DNA from: Streptomyces sp. NBC_01723
Lineage (GTDB): Bacteria > Actinomycetota > Actinomycetes > Streptomycetales > Streptomycetaceae
Length of the DNA: 64,000 nt
Assembly (NCBI RefSeq): GCF_036246005.1
Contig: NZ_CP109171.1
Location: forward strand, 5,878,001-5,942,000
Direction of reading: 5' to 3'
The notes beneath the pieces were generated by a model. That model saw only the letters and a program-made list of their open reading frames with translations, did no database searches and had not been told where the DNA came from. The translations under genes and the position numbers were made by a program. This document shows, one piece after another, positions 10,938 through 19,500 of this stretch (its first letter is position 1; every line of letters begins with the position of its first letter).

Positions 10938-12419
10938 ATGCCTGAAAGCCGTACCGTCGCACTCGTCACCCTTGGCTGCGCCCGTAACGAGGTGGACTCG
11001 GAGGAGCTCGCAGGCCGTCTGGAGGCGGACGGCTGGAAGCTCGTCGAGGACGCCGAGGAAGCGGACGTCGCCGTCGTGAACACCTGCGGCTTCGTCGAGG
11101 CCGCCAAGAAGGACTCCGTGGACGCCCTCCTGGAGGCCAACGACCTCAAGGGGCGCGGAAGAACGCAGGCCGTCGTGGCGGTGGGCTGCATGGCCGAGCG
11201 GTACGGCAAGGACCTCGCCGAAGCCCTCCCCGAGGCCGACGGCGTGCTGGGCTTCGACGACTACGCCGACATCTCCGACCGGCTCCAGACCATCCTCGGC
11301 GGCGGCATCCACGCCGCGCACACCCCGCGCGACCGGCGCAAGCTGCTCCCGATCAGCCCCGCCGAGCGTCAGGAGGCCGGTGCCGCCGTCGCCCTGCCGG
11401 GACACGGCCCGACCGATCTCCCCGAGGGCGTCGCCCCCGCCTCCGGACCCCGCGCACCCCTGCGCCGCCGCCTGGACGGCTCCCCGGTCGCCTCGGTGAA
11501 GCTCGCCTCCGGCTGCGACCGGCGCTGCTCCTTCTGCGCCATCCCGTCCTTCCGCGGCTCCTTCATCTCCCGCCGCCCGAGCGACGTGCTGAACGAGACG
11601 CGGTGGCTGGCCGAGCAGGGCGTCAAGGAGATCATGCTGGTCTCCGAGAACAACACCTCCTACGGCAAGGACCTCGGTGACATCCGCCTGCTGGAGTCCC
11701 TGCTGCCCAACCTCGCCGACGTCGACGGCATCGAGCGGGTGCGCGTCAGCTACCTCCAGCCGGCCGAGATGCGCCCCGGCCTCATCGACGTGCTGACCTC
11801 CACTCCGAAGGTCGTGCCCTACTTCGACCTCTCCTTCCAGCACTCCGCGCCGAACGTGCTGCGCGCGATGCGCCGCTTCGGCGACACCGACCGCTTCCTG
11901 GAACTGCTGGACACCATCCGGAGCAAGGCCCCCGAGGCGGGCGTGCGCTCCAACTTCATCGTGGGCTTCCCCGGCGAGTCCGCCTCCGACCTCGCCGAGC
12001 TGGAGCGCTTCCTGAACCACGCGCGGCTCGACGCCATCGGCGTCTTCGGCTACTCCGACGAGGAGGGCACCGAGGCGGCCACCTACGAGCACAAGCTGGA
12101 CGAGGACGTCGTCGCCGAGCGGTTGGCACGTGTATCCCGCCTGGCCGAGGAACTCGTCTCGCAGCGGGCCGAGGAGCGCGTCGGCGCGACGGTGCGGGTA
12201 CTCGTCGAGTCCGTGGAGTCGGCCGACGACGGAGACGGTGTCCGTGGCCGCGCGGAGCACCAGGCGCCCGAGACGGACGGCCAGGTGCTGCTCACGAGCG
12301 GCGAAGGCCTGAGTGTCGGTCGTATGGTCGACGCGAAGGTGGTCGGTACGGAGGGTGTCGACCTGGTGGCCGAACCGCTGCCGGGCTCGTCCGAATGTAG
12401 TGAGGAGGCCGGCAGATGA
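10938..12419 (+). CDS. rimO: RimO, ribosomal protein S12 methylthiotransferase
   Basis: A 493-residue radical-SAM enzyme that methylthiolates the conserved Asp of ribosomal protein S12. The N-terminal UPF0004 domain has the three cluster cysteines ([33 protein letters not shown]). The radical-SAM motif is [13 protein letters not shown] and the C-terminal TRAM domain follows. The MiaB relative in this window (43447) has different flanking motifs. Start ATG 10938 is 7 nt after TAGTCT (10925-10930), which suggests a leaderless transcript; an upstream in-frame start at 10875 would read through the terminator. Its TGA overlaps the pgsA ATG, so the two are translationally coupled. Confidence 0.95.
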   Translation: MPESRTVALVTLGCARNEVDSEELAGRLEADGWKLVEDAEEADVAVVNTCGFVEAAKKDSVDALLEANDLKGRGRTQAVVAVGCMAERYGKDLAEALPEADGVLGFDDYADISDRLQTILGGGIHAAHTPRDRRKLLPISPAERQEAGAAVALPGHGPTDLPEGVAPASGPRAPLRRRLDGSPVASVKLASGCDRRCSFCAIPSFRGSFISRRPSDVLNETRWLAEQGVKEIMLVSENNTSYGKDLGDIRLLESLLPNLADVDGIERVRVSYLQPAEMRPGLIDVLTSTPKVVPYFDLSFQHSAPNVLRAMRRFGDTDRFLELLDTIRSKAPEAGVRSNFIVGFPGESASDLAELERFLNHARLDAIGVFGYSDEEGTEAATYEHKLDEDVVAERLARVSRLAEELVSQRAEERVGATVRVLVESVESADDGDGVRGRAEHQAPETDGQVLLTSGEGLSVGRMVDAKVVGTEGVDLVAEPLPGSSECSEEAGR

Positions 12420-13189
12420 CCGGAGCCCCGGCGTCCGCGGCGGGTGGCCCCTCCGGCGCGCGCAGGACCGGCCCGCGCGCCCCCTCCGGAGCCACGCAGG
12501 AACCGGCCGGGCGGACGACCCCGGGAGCCACCCCGGAGCGGGGAGCGACCGAAGGCAGTGCCGCGCTGCGGGGCGGCAAGGTCGTGGCCGCGGCCGTCAA
12601 CCAGGCGAGTGTCTGGAACGTCGCCAACCTCCTGACGATGCTCCGGCTGCTGCTGGTCCCGGCCTTCGTCGCCCTGATGCTCGGCAACGGCGGGTACGAC
12701 CCGGCCTGGCGCTCCTTCGCCTGGGCCGCCTTCGCCATCGCCATGATCACCGACCTCTTCGACGGCCATCTGGCACGGGCCTACAACCTCGTCACCGACT
12801 TCGGGAAGATCGCCGACCCCATCGCCGACAAGGCGATCATGGGGGCGGCGCTCATCTGCCTGTCCGTGCTCGGCGATCTGCCGTGGTGGGTCACGGCCGT
12901 GATCCTCGGCCGGGAACTCGGGATCACCGTGCTGCGTTTCGTGGTCATCCGGTACGGCGTCATCCCGGCCAGCCGCGGCGGCAAGCTCAAGACGCTCACC
13001 CAGGGCATCGCCGTGGGGATGTACGTCCTGGCGCTGACGGGGCCCCTGGCCACCCTGAGGTTCTGGGTGATGGCCGCGGCGGTCGTCCTGACCGTCGTGA
13101 CCGGGCTGGACTATGTGAAGCAGGCCATTGTGCTGCGCCGCCGGGGAATCGCCGAGCGCCGGGCGGCGTTGAAGGGGTCGGAAGCTTGA
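12416..13189 (+). CDS. pgsA: CDP-diacylglycerol-glycerol-3-phosphate 3-phosphatidyltransferase
   Basis: A 257-residue membrane enzyme of the CDP-alcohol phosphatidyltransferase family, making phosphatidylglycerol phosphate. The signature D-x2-DG-x2-AR-x8-G-x3-D-x3-D is complete: DLFDGHLAR at about residues 106-114, then G, DPIAD. Four to six hydrophobic helices follow. The N-terminal 60 residues are a Pro/Ala/Gly-rich extension not needed for catalysis. ATG 12416 overlaps the rimO stop and the gene ends in a TTGA overlap with cinA, so rimO-pgsA-cinA is one operon. A paralogous CDP-alcohol transferase with another head group cannot be excluded, but this context is typical of pgsA. Confidence 0.9.
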   Translation: MTGAPASAAGGPSGARRTGPRAPSGATQEPAGRTTPGATPERGATEGSAALRGGKVVAAAVNQASVWNVANLLTMLRLLLVPAFVALMLGNGGYDPAWRSFAWAAFAIAMITDLFDGHLARAYNLVTDFGKIADPIADKAIMGAALICLSVLGDLPWWVTAVILGRELGITVLRFVVIRYGVIPASRGGKLKTLTQGIAVGMYVLALTGPLATLRFWVMAAAVVLTVVTGLDYVKQAIVLRRRGIAERRAALKGSEA

Positions 13190-13731
13190 GTTCCACTGCT
13201 GCGGACGTGGTGCGACTACTCACCGTGAGGGGAGAGACCCTCGCGGTCGCCGAGTCCCTGACCGGCGGAATGGTGGCGTCCGAGGTCACGTCGGTGCCCG
13301 GGGCGTCCAAGGCCTTCCGGGGATCCGTCACCGCCTACGCGACGGAGCTGAAGCGGGAGATCCTCGGCGTCGACGCCTCACTGCTCGCGTCCCGCGGAGC
13401 GGTGGACGCGCAGGTCGCGGCCCAGATGGCGGCGGGAGCCCGGAAAATTCTCGGCGCCGACTGGGGCATCGCCACGACCGGCGTCGCCGGTCCGGACGCG
13501 CAGGACGGGCAGGCCGTGGGGACGGTTTTCGTGGCCGTCGACGGGCCTTCGGGAGCCGATGACGGTTCCGCCTGTGGCGGAAAAGTGGAGGCGCTGCGGT
13601 TGAACGGCGACCGTGCGGAAATTCGTATGGAGAGTGTACGGAGCGTACTCGCACTCCTTCTGAGGGAGCTTGCGGGCGAACAGACCGGGAATGAGCGGGC
13701 ACAGGATACGGAACGGAACGGGGGGTTTTGA
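13186..13731 (+). CDS. cinA: CinA C-terminal family protein (nicotinamide mononucleotide deamidase)
   Basis: The 181-residue protein matches only the C-terminal CinA/PncC domain, which converts NMN to nicotinate mononucleotide. Motifs include LAVAESLTGGMVASEVTSVPGAS, GSVTAYATELKREILGV and GIATTGVAGPDAQDG. It ends in a charged tail. TTG 13186 overlaps the pgsA TGA and has GAAGGGG about 10 nt upstream; the in-frame GTG at 13207 is an alternative. Family knowledge: standalone PncC-type CinA proteins are active deamidases. The gene is coupled to pgsA and ends 110 nt before clgR. Confidence 0.88.
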   Translation: MSSTAADVVRLLTVRGETLAVAESLTGGMVASEVTSVPGASKAFRGSVTAYATELKREILGVDASLLASRGAVDAQVAAQMAAGARKILGADWGIATTGVAGPDAQDGQAVGTVFVAVDGPSGADDGSACGGKVEALRLNGDRAEIRMESVRSVLALLLRELAGEQTGNERAQDTERNGGF

Positions 13732-13840
13732 TGTTTGCAGCCCTGAGTGAACACGACATCGCTCCCCGCACGGCCGCGGCGCGAGGCGGTACGGTGGGGC
13801 GTGAAGGATGCGGTTACACGGTCCGAGGAGGGAGCCACCG

Positions 13841-14221
13841 ATGATTCTGCTCCGTCGCCTGCTGGGTGACGTGCTGCGTCGGCAGCGCCAACGCCAGGGC
13901 CGTACTCTGCGCGAAGTCTCCTCGTCCGCCCGAGTCTCACTCGGCTATCTCTCCGAGGTGGAGCGGGGGCAGAAGGAGGCTTCTTCCGAGCTGCTCTCCG
14001 CCATCTGCGACGCGCTGGACGTACGGATGTCCGAGCTCATGCGGGAAGTGAGTGACGAACTCGCCCTCGCCGAGCTGGCCCAGTCCGCTGCGGCGACGCC
14101 CAGCGAGACCGTGCCGGCACCGGTGCGCCCGATGCTGGGTTCCGTCTCGGTGACCGGCGTGCCACCGGAACGGGTGACCATCAAGGCACCCGCCGAGGCA
14201 GTGGACGTCGTCGCCGCCTGA
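13841..14221 (+). CDS. clgR: ClgR, XRE-family activator of clp protease genes
   Basis: A 126-residue regulator with an N-terminal helix-turn-helix ([20 protein letters not shown], then [17 protein letters not shown]). ClgR activates clpP1clpP2, clpC and lon in streptomycetes and is itself degraded by ClpP. The C terminus ends in VVAA; an Ala-Ala end of this sort is the ClpP degradation signal in this family, giving a feedback loop. ATG 13841 has GAGGAGGGA at 13826-13834. A strong hairpin follows the stop. The upstream in-frame start at 13808 lacks a ribosome site. Confidence 0.93.
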   Translation: MILLRRLLGDVLRRQRQRQGRTLREVSSSARVSLGYLSEVERGQKEASSELLSAICDALDVRMSELMREVSDELALAELAQSAAATPSETVPAPVRPMLGSVSVTGVPPERVTIKAPAEAVDVVAA

Positions 14222-14245
14222 GCACCCGCGGAACATGTGCGTGTG

Positions 14246-14296
14246 AGACCCCGGCCGGGGCCTCTCCGGGAGACCGGAGGGGTGCGGCCGGGGTCT
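14246..14296 (+). terminator. clgR terminator, nested hairpin
   Basis: AGACCCCGGCCG (14246-14257) pairs perfectly with CGGCCGGGGTCT (14285-14296). The loop holds a second 6-bp hairpin (CTCCGG at 14264, CCGGAG at 14274). It starts 25 nt after the clgR stop. Confidence 0.88.
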
Positions 14297-14392
14297 TCGC
14301 GTGCCCGGGGTGGCCGGCCGCAGGTTGCCGGTCCGTGGTGGTGCGGTCATCGTGGAGGGAGATGGCCGGGGGGCGAACCGCCGGAGGTGTGG

Positions 14393-14863
14393 ATGTACGT
14401 CGTGAAGAGTCCGTTGTCCGACGCGGACCTGAAGACCGTCTCCGAGGCGCTGCAGGGCGCCCTCGTCGACCTCGTGGACCTGGCCCTGGTGGCGAAGCAG
14501 ATCCACTGGAACGTGGTCGGCCCCCGGTTCCGCTCCGTACATCTCCAGCTCGACGAACTCGTCGGCACCGCGCGCACCCACTCGGACACCGTGGCCGAGC
14601 GGGCCTCCGCGCTCGGTGTGTCCCCGGACGGGCGGGCCGCGACGGTGGCCGTGGGCAGCGGCATCGACGTGACCCCTGAGGGCTGGGTCGACGACACCAC
14701 CGCCGTGCAGACCATGGTGGACGCGCTCGGCGCGGTGATCGGGCGGATGCGCGAGCGGATCACGTCGACCGGCGACCCGGATCCCGTGAGCCAGGACATC
14801 TTCATCCAGATCACGGCCGATCTCGAGAAACAGCACTGGATGTTCCAGGCCGAAAACGGATGA
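14393..14863 (+). CDS. dps: Dps-family ferritin-like DNA-protection protein
   Basis: At 156 residues this is a typical Dps subunit that oxidises iron at the dimer interface and protects DNA. The ferroxidase motif is present: HWNVVGPRF, then a second His and Asp in VHLQLDEL, then Asp and Glu in HSDTVAERASALG. It lacks the long tails of some streptomycete Dps proteins. ATG 14393 follows CGGAGG (14382-14387) by 5 nt. The gene stands alone after the clgR terminator. S. coelicolor has a Dps paralogue at this position, which I believe is called dpsB, but I am not certain of the letter. Confidence 0.9.
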   Translation: MYVVKSPLSDADLKTVSEALQGALVDLVDLALVAKQIHWNVVGPRFRSVHLQLDELVGTARTHSDTVAERASALGVSPDGRAATVAVGSGIDVTPEGWVDDTTAVQTMVDALGAVIGRMRERITSTGDPDPVSQDIFIQITADLEKQHWMFQAENG

Positions 14864-14869
14864 CGCGCG

Positions 14870-15169
14870 ATGGCGCCGGCGCGGGCTGCCCGCCGGGCGG
14901 CCGCGCTGGGCCTCGGCGGGCTGTGGTGGTGGGCCGTGCTGCGGCTGGCGCTGGAGCCCGGTGCGGGGGTGCTCGAAGGGGCGGTCGCGGTCGGCGGCTG
15001 GGGGCTTAGCGTGCTGCCGGTGCACTGCGCACCGCGACGCCGGGCCGCGGGGGCGCTGGAGGAGGGGCGGTGGCGGCGGGCGCTGCGTACCGCGGTGCGT
15101 GGTCCTGGGACGTCCGGGCCGGGCGAGGGGGCGGGGCCGGGCAGGGCGTCCGGGTCGGGCGGGGCGTGA
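14870..15169 (+). CDS. hypothetical 99-residue protein with hydrophobic N-terminal half
   Basis: I do not recognise a family. The N-terminal half is hydrophobic (GLGGLWWWAVLRLALEP, then GVLEGAVAVGGWGLSVLPV) and could span the membrane twice. The C-terminal half is Arg/Gly-rich and low in complexity. It begins 6 nt after the Dps stop and could be co-transcribed. Codon use is consistent with coding, but the composition makes a spurious ORF possible. Confidence 0.5.
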   Translation: MAPARAARRAAALGLGGLWWWAVLRLALEPGAGVLEGAVAVGGWGLSVLPVHCAPRRRAAGALEEGRWRRALRTAVRGPGTSGPGEGAGPGRASGSGGA

Positions 15170-15217
15170 GCAGGTCATGAGCGGGTCACCCCGAACCGAC
15201 GGAAGGACACGGAGTCG

Positions 15218-15703
15218 ATGAGTGTCACCAGCCTGGACAAGGATCTCGACAACCTGACCCTCACCCTGATCGCCGACTTCGCCGCCCCCGCCGCGCGGGT
15301 GTGGCAGCTGTGGGCCGACCCCCGCCAGCTGGAGCGCTGGTGGGGCCCGCCGACGTACCCGGCGACGGTCGAGGAGCACGACCTGACCCCGGGCGGGGAC
15401 GTCACGTACTTCATGACCGGCCCGGAGGGCGACAAGTACCGCGGCTGGTGGCGGGTGGCCACGGTCGACGCGCCCGCTTCGCTGGAGTTCACCGACGGGT
15501 TCGCCGACGCGGACGGGGTGCCCAACGCCGCCATGCCGACGACCACGAACCGGGTCACGCTCACCGAGCGCGACGGCGGCACGCGCATGGAGATGCGTGC
15601 GGTCTTCGACACCCGGGAGCAGATGGACCAGCTCATGACCATGGGGATGGAGGAGGGGCTGCGGGAGGCGGTCGGCCAGATGGACGGTCTCCTCGCCGGC
15701 TGA
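15218..15703 (+). CDS. SRPBCC (AHSA1-type) protein
   Basis: A 161-residue START-like protein of the activator of Hsp90 ATPase 1 family: FAAPAARVWQLWADPRQLERWWGPPTYP near the N terminus, GGWWRV-type core, and a C-terminal amphipathic helix (MEEGLREAVGQMDGLLAG). These proteins bind hydrophobic ligands; no specific substrate can be assigned. ATG 15218 follows GGAAGGACACGGAG. The last 71 bp overlap the end of the nei-type gene on the other strand. Confidence 0.85.
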   Translation: MSVTSLDKDLDNLTLTLIADFAAPAARVWQLWADPRQLERWWGPPTYPATVEEHDLTPGGDVTYFMTGPEGDKYRGWWRVATVDAPASLEFTDGFADADGVPNAAMPTTTNRVTLTERDGGTRMEMRAVFDTREQMDQLMTMGMEEGLREAVGQMDGLLAG

Positions 15704-16502
15704 GCCGCCGCGGCGCGGGTCCGCTCTGGCAGGCCGGACACCAGTACGTGGGGCGTTCGCTCGAGCTGTCGCCCTGGTCGGCCACCCGGACCGGCGTGCC
15801 GCAGCGCAGGCAGGGGCGCGACGCGCGGCCGTACACGAAGAGGTCGTGGCCGCGCAGACCCGTCGTACGGCGCACCGGCCGGTCGCGATTGGCCTCCAGG
15901 AGCTTCTGCGCCAGCGCGGGCAGGTACCCGGCCCGGTCGGGGGGCAGCTCGCCGACCGGGAGCCAGGGCGTGACGCCCAGCAGGAAGCAGATCTCGCTCT
16001 TGTAGACATTGCCCACGCCCGCGAGATTGCGCTGGTCGAGCAGGGCCTCGCCGAGGGGGCGGGCAGGGTCCGCGCTCAGGTTGGCCATCGCCAGATCGGG
16101 GTCCCAGTCGGGGCCCAGCAGGTCCGGGCCGAGATGGCCGACGGCGCGCTGGTCGTCGGCGGTGCGCAGGATGTCCAGCACCGGCAGGCGGTAGCCGACG
16201 GCCGTGCGGTCGGCGGTGCCGAGGATGACGCGGATCTGGTGCGCCGGGCCGCCGCTCCAGCGCCGACCGGGCGCGAAGATCTTCCAGGCACCGTCCATCC
16301 GCAGGTGCGAGTGGACCGTCAGGCCGCCCTCGACGTGGGTGAGCAGGTGCTTGCCGCGCGCGGTGACATCGAGGACCGCACGGCCGGTGAGGTCGACCAG
16401 CGCGTACCGGGGCACGCGGAAGTCGCTGCGGGTCAGCACCTTGCCCGCGAGGGCGTCGTGCAGCCGTCGCGCCGCCTGCCAGACCGTGTCACCTTCGGGC
16501 AT
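15633..16502 (-). CDS. Nei/Fpg-family DNA glycosylase/AP lyase
   Basis: The 289-residue enzyme starts MPEGDTVW, giving the catalytic Pro2 and Glu3 of the Fpg/Nei base-excision-repair family. It has the helix-two-turn-helix segment (LLDQRNLAGVGNVYKSE) and a C-terminal zinc finger (CLRCGTPV and YWCPAC). The last about 30 residues after the finger are Arg/Pro/Ser-rich and run antisense into the neighbouring SRPBCC gene. In actinobacteria the close relatives are Nei1/Nei2 enzymes acting on oxidised pyrimidines; I cannot decide which. It is convergent with the SRPBCC gene and shares an orientation with the Lhr-type helicase. Confidence 0.9.
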   Translation of the reverse strand: MPEGDTVWQAARRLHDALAGKVLTRSDFRVPRYALVDLTGRAVLDVTARGKHLLTHVEGGLTVHSHLRMDGAWKIFAPGRRWSGGPAHQIRVILGTADRTAVGYRLPVLDILRTADDQRAVGHLGPDLLGPDWDPDLAMANLSADPARPLGEALLDQRNLAGVGNVYKSEICFLLGVTPWLPVGELPPDRAGYLPALAQKLLEANRDRPVRRTTGLRGHDLFVYGRASRPCLRCGTPVRVADQGDSSSERPTYWCPACQSGPAPRRLSRRGDRPSGRPPPAAPPPSPWS

Positions 16503-16520
16503 GGGACAAGGGTGGCAGGC

Positions 16521-19500
16521 TCACGCTCTGATCCGCAGACCGCGCGGGGTGGCGATGAACCCCGCCTCCTCCAGGAGCGGGCCGAAGGGCGAGGTCAGGG
16601 CCGCCTCCCCGTTGACCCGCTCCACCGTGACCGTGCCCAGGGAGCCGGCGCGGGCGGCGCCGGCCAGCGCCTCCGCGGCCGCGTGCAGACGCGCGTCGTC
16701 GGTGGGCGGGGCGTCCGGCTCGGAGGGCCAGAGCAGGAGCGTCTTGCCGCCGCGCTCCATGTACAGCGCCGGTTCGCCCTCGACGAGTACCACCAGGGAG
16801 CCCGCCTTGCGGCCGGGCTTGTGCGTGGCGCCGGCCGGTGGCTCGGGCCAGGTGAGGGCGGCACCGTACGCGTTCGCCGGATCGGCGGCGGCCAGGACGA
16901 CGGCCCGCGGTCCGGGGGCGGGGCGATCGCGACGGCCGGGGAAGCGGTCGTACGAGGTGCTGTCGTACGGGCCCGTTCCGTACGGGACGGTGCCGTTCGG
17001 GCCGGTGCCGTACTGGCCGCGCGGGCCGCCGGAGCCGCCCTGCGCGCCGCCCCCGCGCGGGCCTCCGGCGCCCGGTTCGGCGTAGTCGCGGGGCGAGATG
17101 TAGTCGCCTCGGGAGGGTGAGCGGCCCAGCCGGTCGGGGTCCGCGAAGACGTCGTCGTCGGGGCTGAGGGCGTCGGGCTCGCCCCGACCGTCGGAGGCGC
17201 GGTTGCCGGAGGGGGCGAAGTCGGGGATTTCGGGGAAGTCGGCGAAGGGTGGGACGTCGGCGGGAGCGGCCGCCGTCGGCCCGGGTGAGCCGTCGCCGCG
17301 CTCGCGGGCGTTCGCCACCGCGCGCAGCCGGTCCACGGCGCCCTCCATGGCGAACTGCGCCGCGCCGAGCCCCTCCACGACGTAGCCGCGCCGGGCTTGG
17401 CCGCTCTCCTCGAAGGCGGCCAGAATCCGGTACACCGCCGAGAAGCCGCCTTCGACGCCCTCCGCCGCGACGGCGCCTCGGGTCACCACGCCGTGCCGGT
17501 CGAGGAGCGTGCGGGCCAGGGCGTGGGCACGCACGGTGCCGTCCGCCTCGCGGGCGGGCAGCAGGGACCAGCGGCCGGCGACGGTCGGCGGACCGGTGCG
17601 GGAGGCCGGGCGGGCGGCGGCGGTCAGCGAGCCGTACCGGCCCCGGGGCACCGCTCGCTTGGCGCGGTGGGCGGTGGAGCCCGCGGTGCGACCGGAGCCG
17701 AGCAGCGAGCGCAGGGGGGCGAGGGTGTCGTTCGTCAGCCGTCCGGACCACGCGAGGTCCCACAGGGCGTCGGCGAGCTGCGGATCGGTGACGTCCGGAT
17801 GGGTGGTCGCGCGGACCTGGTCGCCGATCTGGCGGAAGAACAGGCCGTACCCGCCCGAGAGGGCGCTCAGCACGGACTCGTGCAGGGCGGTCGTCTCCAG
17901 CGGATGCGCGGGCGGCAGCAGCAGTGGCGCGGCGTCCGCGAGGTACAGCGAGACCCAGCCGTCCTTGCCGGGGAGCGAACCCGCGCCGGCCCACACCACC
18001 TCACCGGCGGCCGTCAGCTCGTCCAGCATCGCGGGGTTGTAGTTCGCCACGCGGGAGGGCAGGACCAGTTTCTCCAGGGCGGACGCGGGCACGGAGGCGC
18101 CCTGCAACTGCTCGACCGCGCGCACCAGGCCGTCGATGCCGCGCAGCGCGTGCCCCTTGCCGATGTGCTGCCACTGGGGCAGGAACTGCCCGAGCGCGGC
18201 CGGCGGCACCGGCTCCAGCTCGTGCCGGAGCGCGGCCAGGGAACGACGGCGCAGCCTGCGCAGCACGGTCGCGTCGCACCACTCCTGGCCGATGCCGGCC
18301 GGATGGAACTCGCCCTGCACGACCCGGCCCGCCCCGGCGAGCCGCTGCAGCGCGCCCTCGGTGACCGCCACGCCCAGTCCGAAGCGGGCCGCCGCGGTGA
18401 CCGACGTGAAGGGGCCGTGGGTACGCGCGTGCCGCGCGAGGAGGTCGCCCAGGGGGTCCTTGACCGGCTCGGTGAAGGCCTCGGGCACCCCGACGGGCAG
18501 CGCCGTGCCCAGCGCGTCGCGCAGCCGTCCCGCGTCCTCGATCGCCGCCCAGTGGTCGGCGCCCGCGATCCGCACACTGATCGCGCGGCGGGCCCCGGCC
18601 AGCTCCGGCGCCCACTGCGGCTCGGCGCCCCGCTCGGCCAGCTCGGCGTCGGTGAGCGGCCCGAGCAGCCGCAGCAGGTCCGCGACGCCCTCCGCGTCCT
18701 TGACGCGCCGGTCCTCGGTCAGCCACTGCAGCTCGCGCTCCAGCTCGGTGAGCACCTCCGCGTCGAGCAGCTCCCGCAGCTCCGCCTGGCCGAGCAGCTC
18801 GGCCAGCAGCCGCGAGTCCAGCGAGAGCGCCGCGGCCCTGCGCTCGGCGAGCGGTGAGTCGCCCTCGTACAGGAACTGGGCGACGTAACCGAAGAGCAGG
18901 GACCGGGCGAACGGGGACGCCTCCGGGGTGGTGACCTCGACCAGGCGCACCTTGCGGGCTTCCAGGTCGCCCATCAGCTCGACCAGGCCGGGTACGTCGA
19001 AGACGTCCTGGAGGCACTCGCGGACCGCTTCCAGGACGATCGGGAACGAGCCGTACTCGCTCGCCACCTCCAGCAGTTGCGCGGCGCGCTGGCGCTGCTG
19101 CCACAGCGGGGTCCGCCTGCCGGGGCTGCGGCGCGGCAGCAGCAGCGCGCGGGCGGCGCACTCGCGGAAGCGGGAGGCGAACAGCGCCGAGCCGCCCACC
19201 TGGTCGGTGACGACCCGGTCGACCTCGCCCTTGTCGAAGACGACGTCGGCCGCGCCCACGGGTGCCTGCTCCGCGTCGTACTCCAGGCCCGGCTTCGAAG
19301 GCTCCTGGTCGAGGAGGTCCAGGCTCATCAGGTCGGCGTCCGGCAGGCGCAGGACGATGCCGTCGTCGGCGTGCATCACCTGGGCGTCCATGCCGTACCG
19401 CTCGGTCAGGCGGGCACCGAGGGCGAGGGCCCAGGGGGCGTGCACCTGGGCGCCGAAGGGGGAGTGCACCACGACCCGCCAGTCGCCCAGCTCGTCGCGG

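Noticed and set aside
12313..13731. 472-codon plus-strand frame ending at the cinA stop
   Set aside because: Only the part from 13186 is cinA. The upstream part overlaps pgsA in another frame and is Arg/Pro-rich nonsense.
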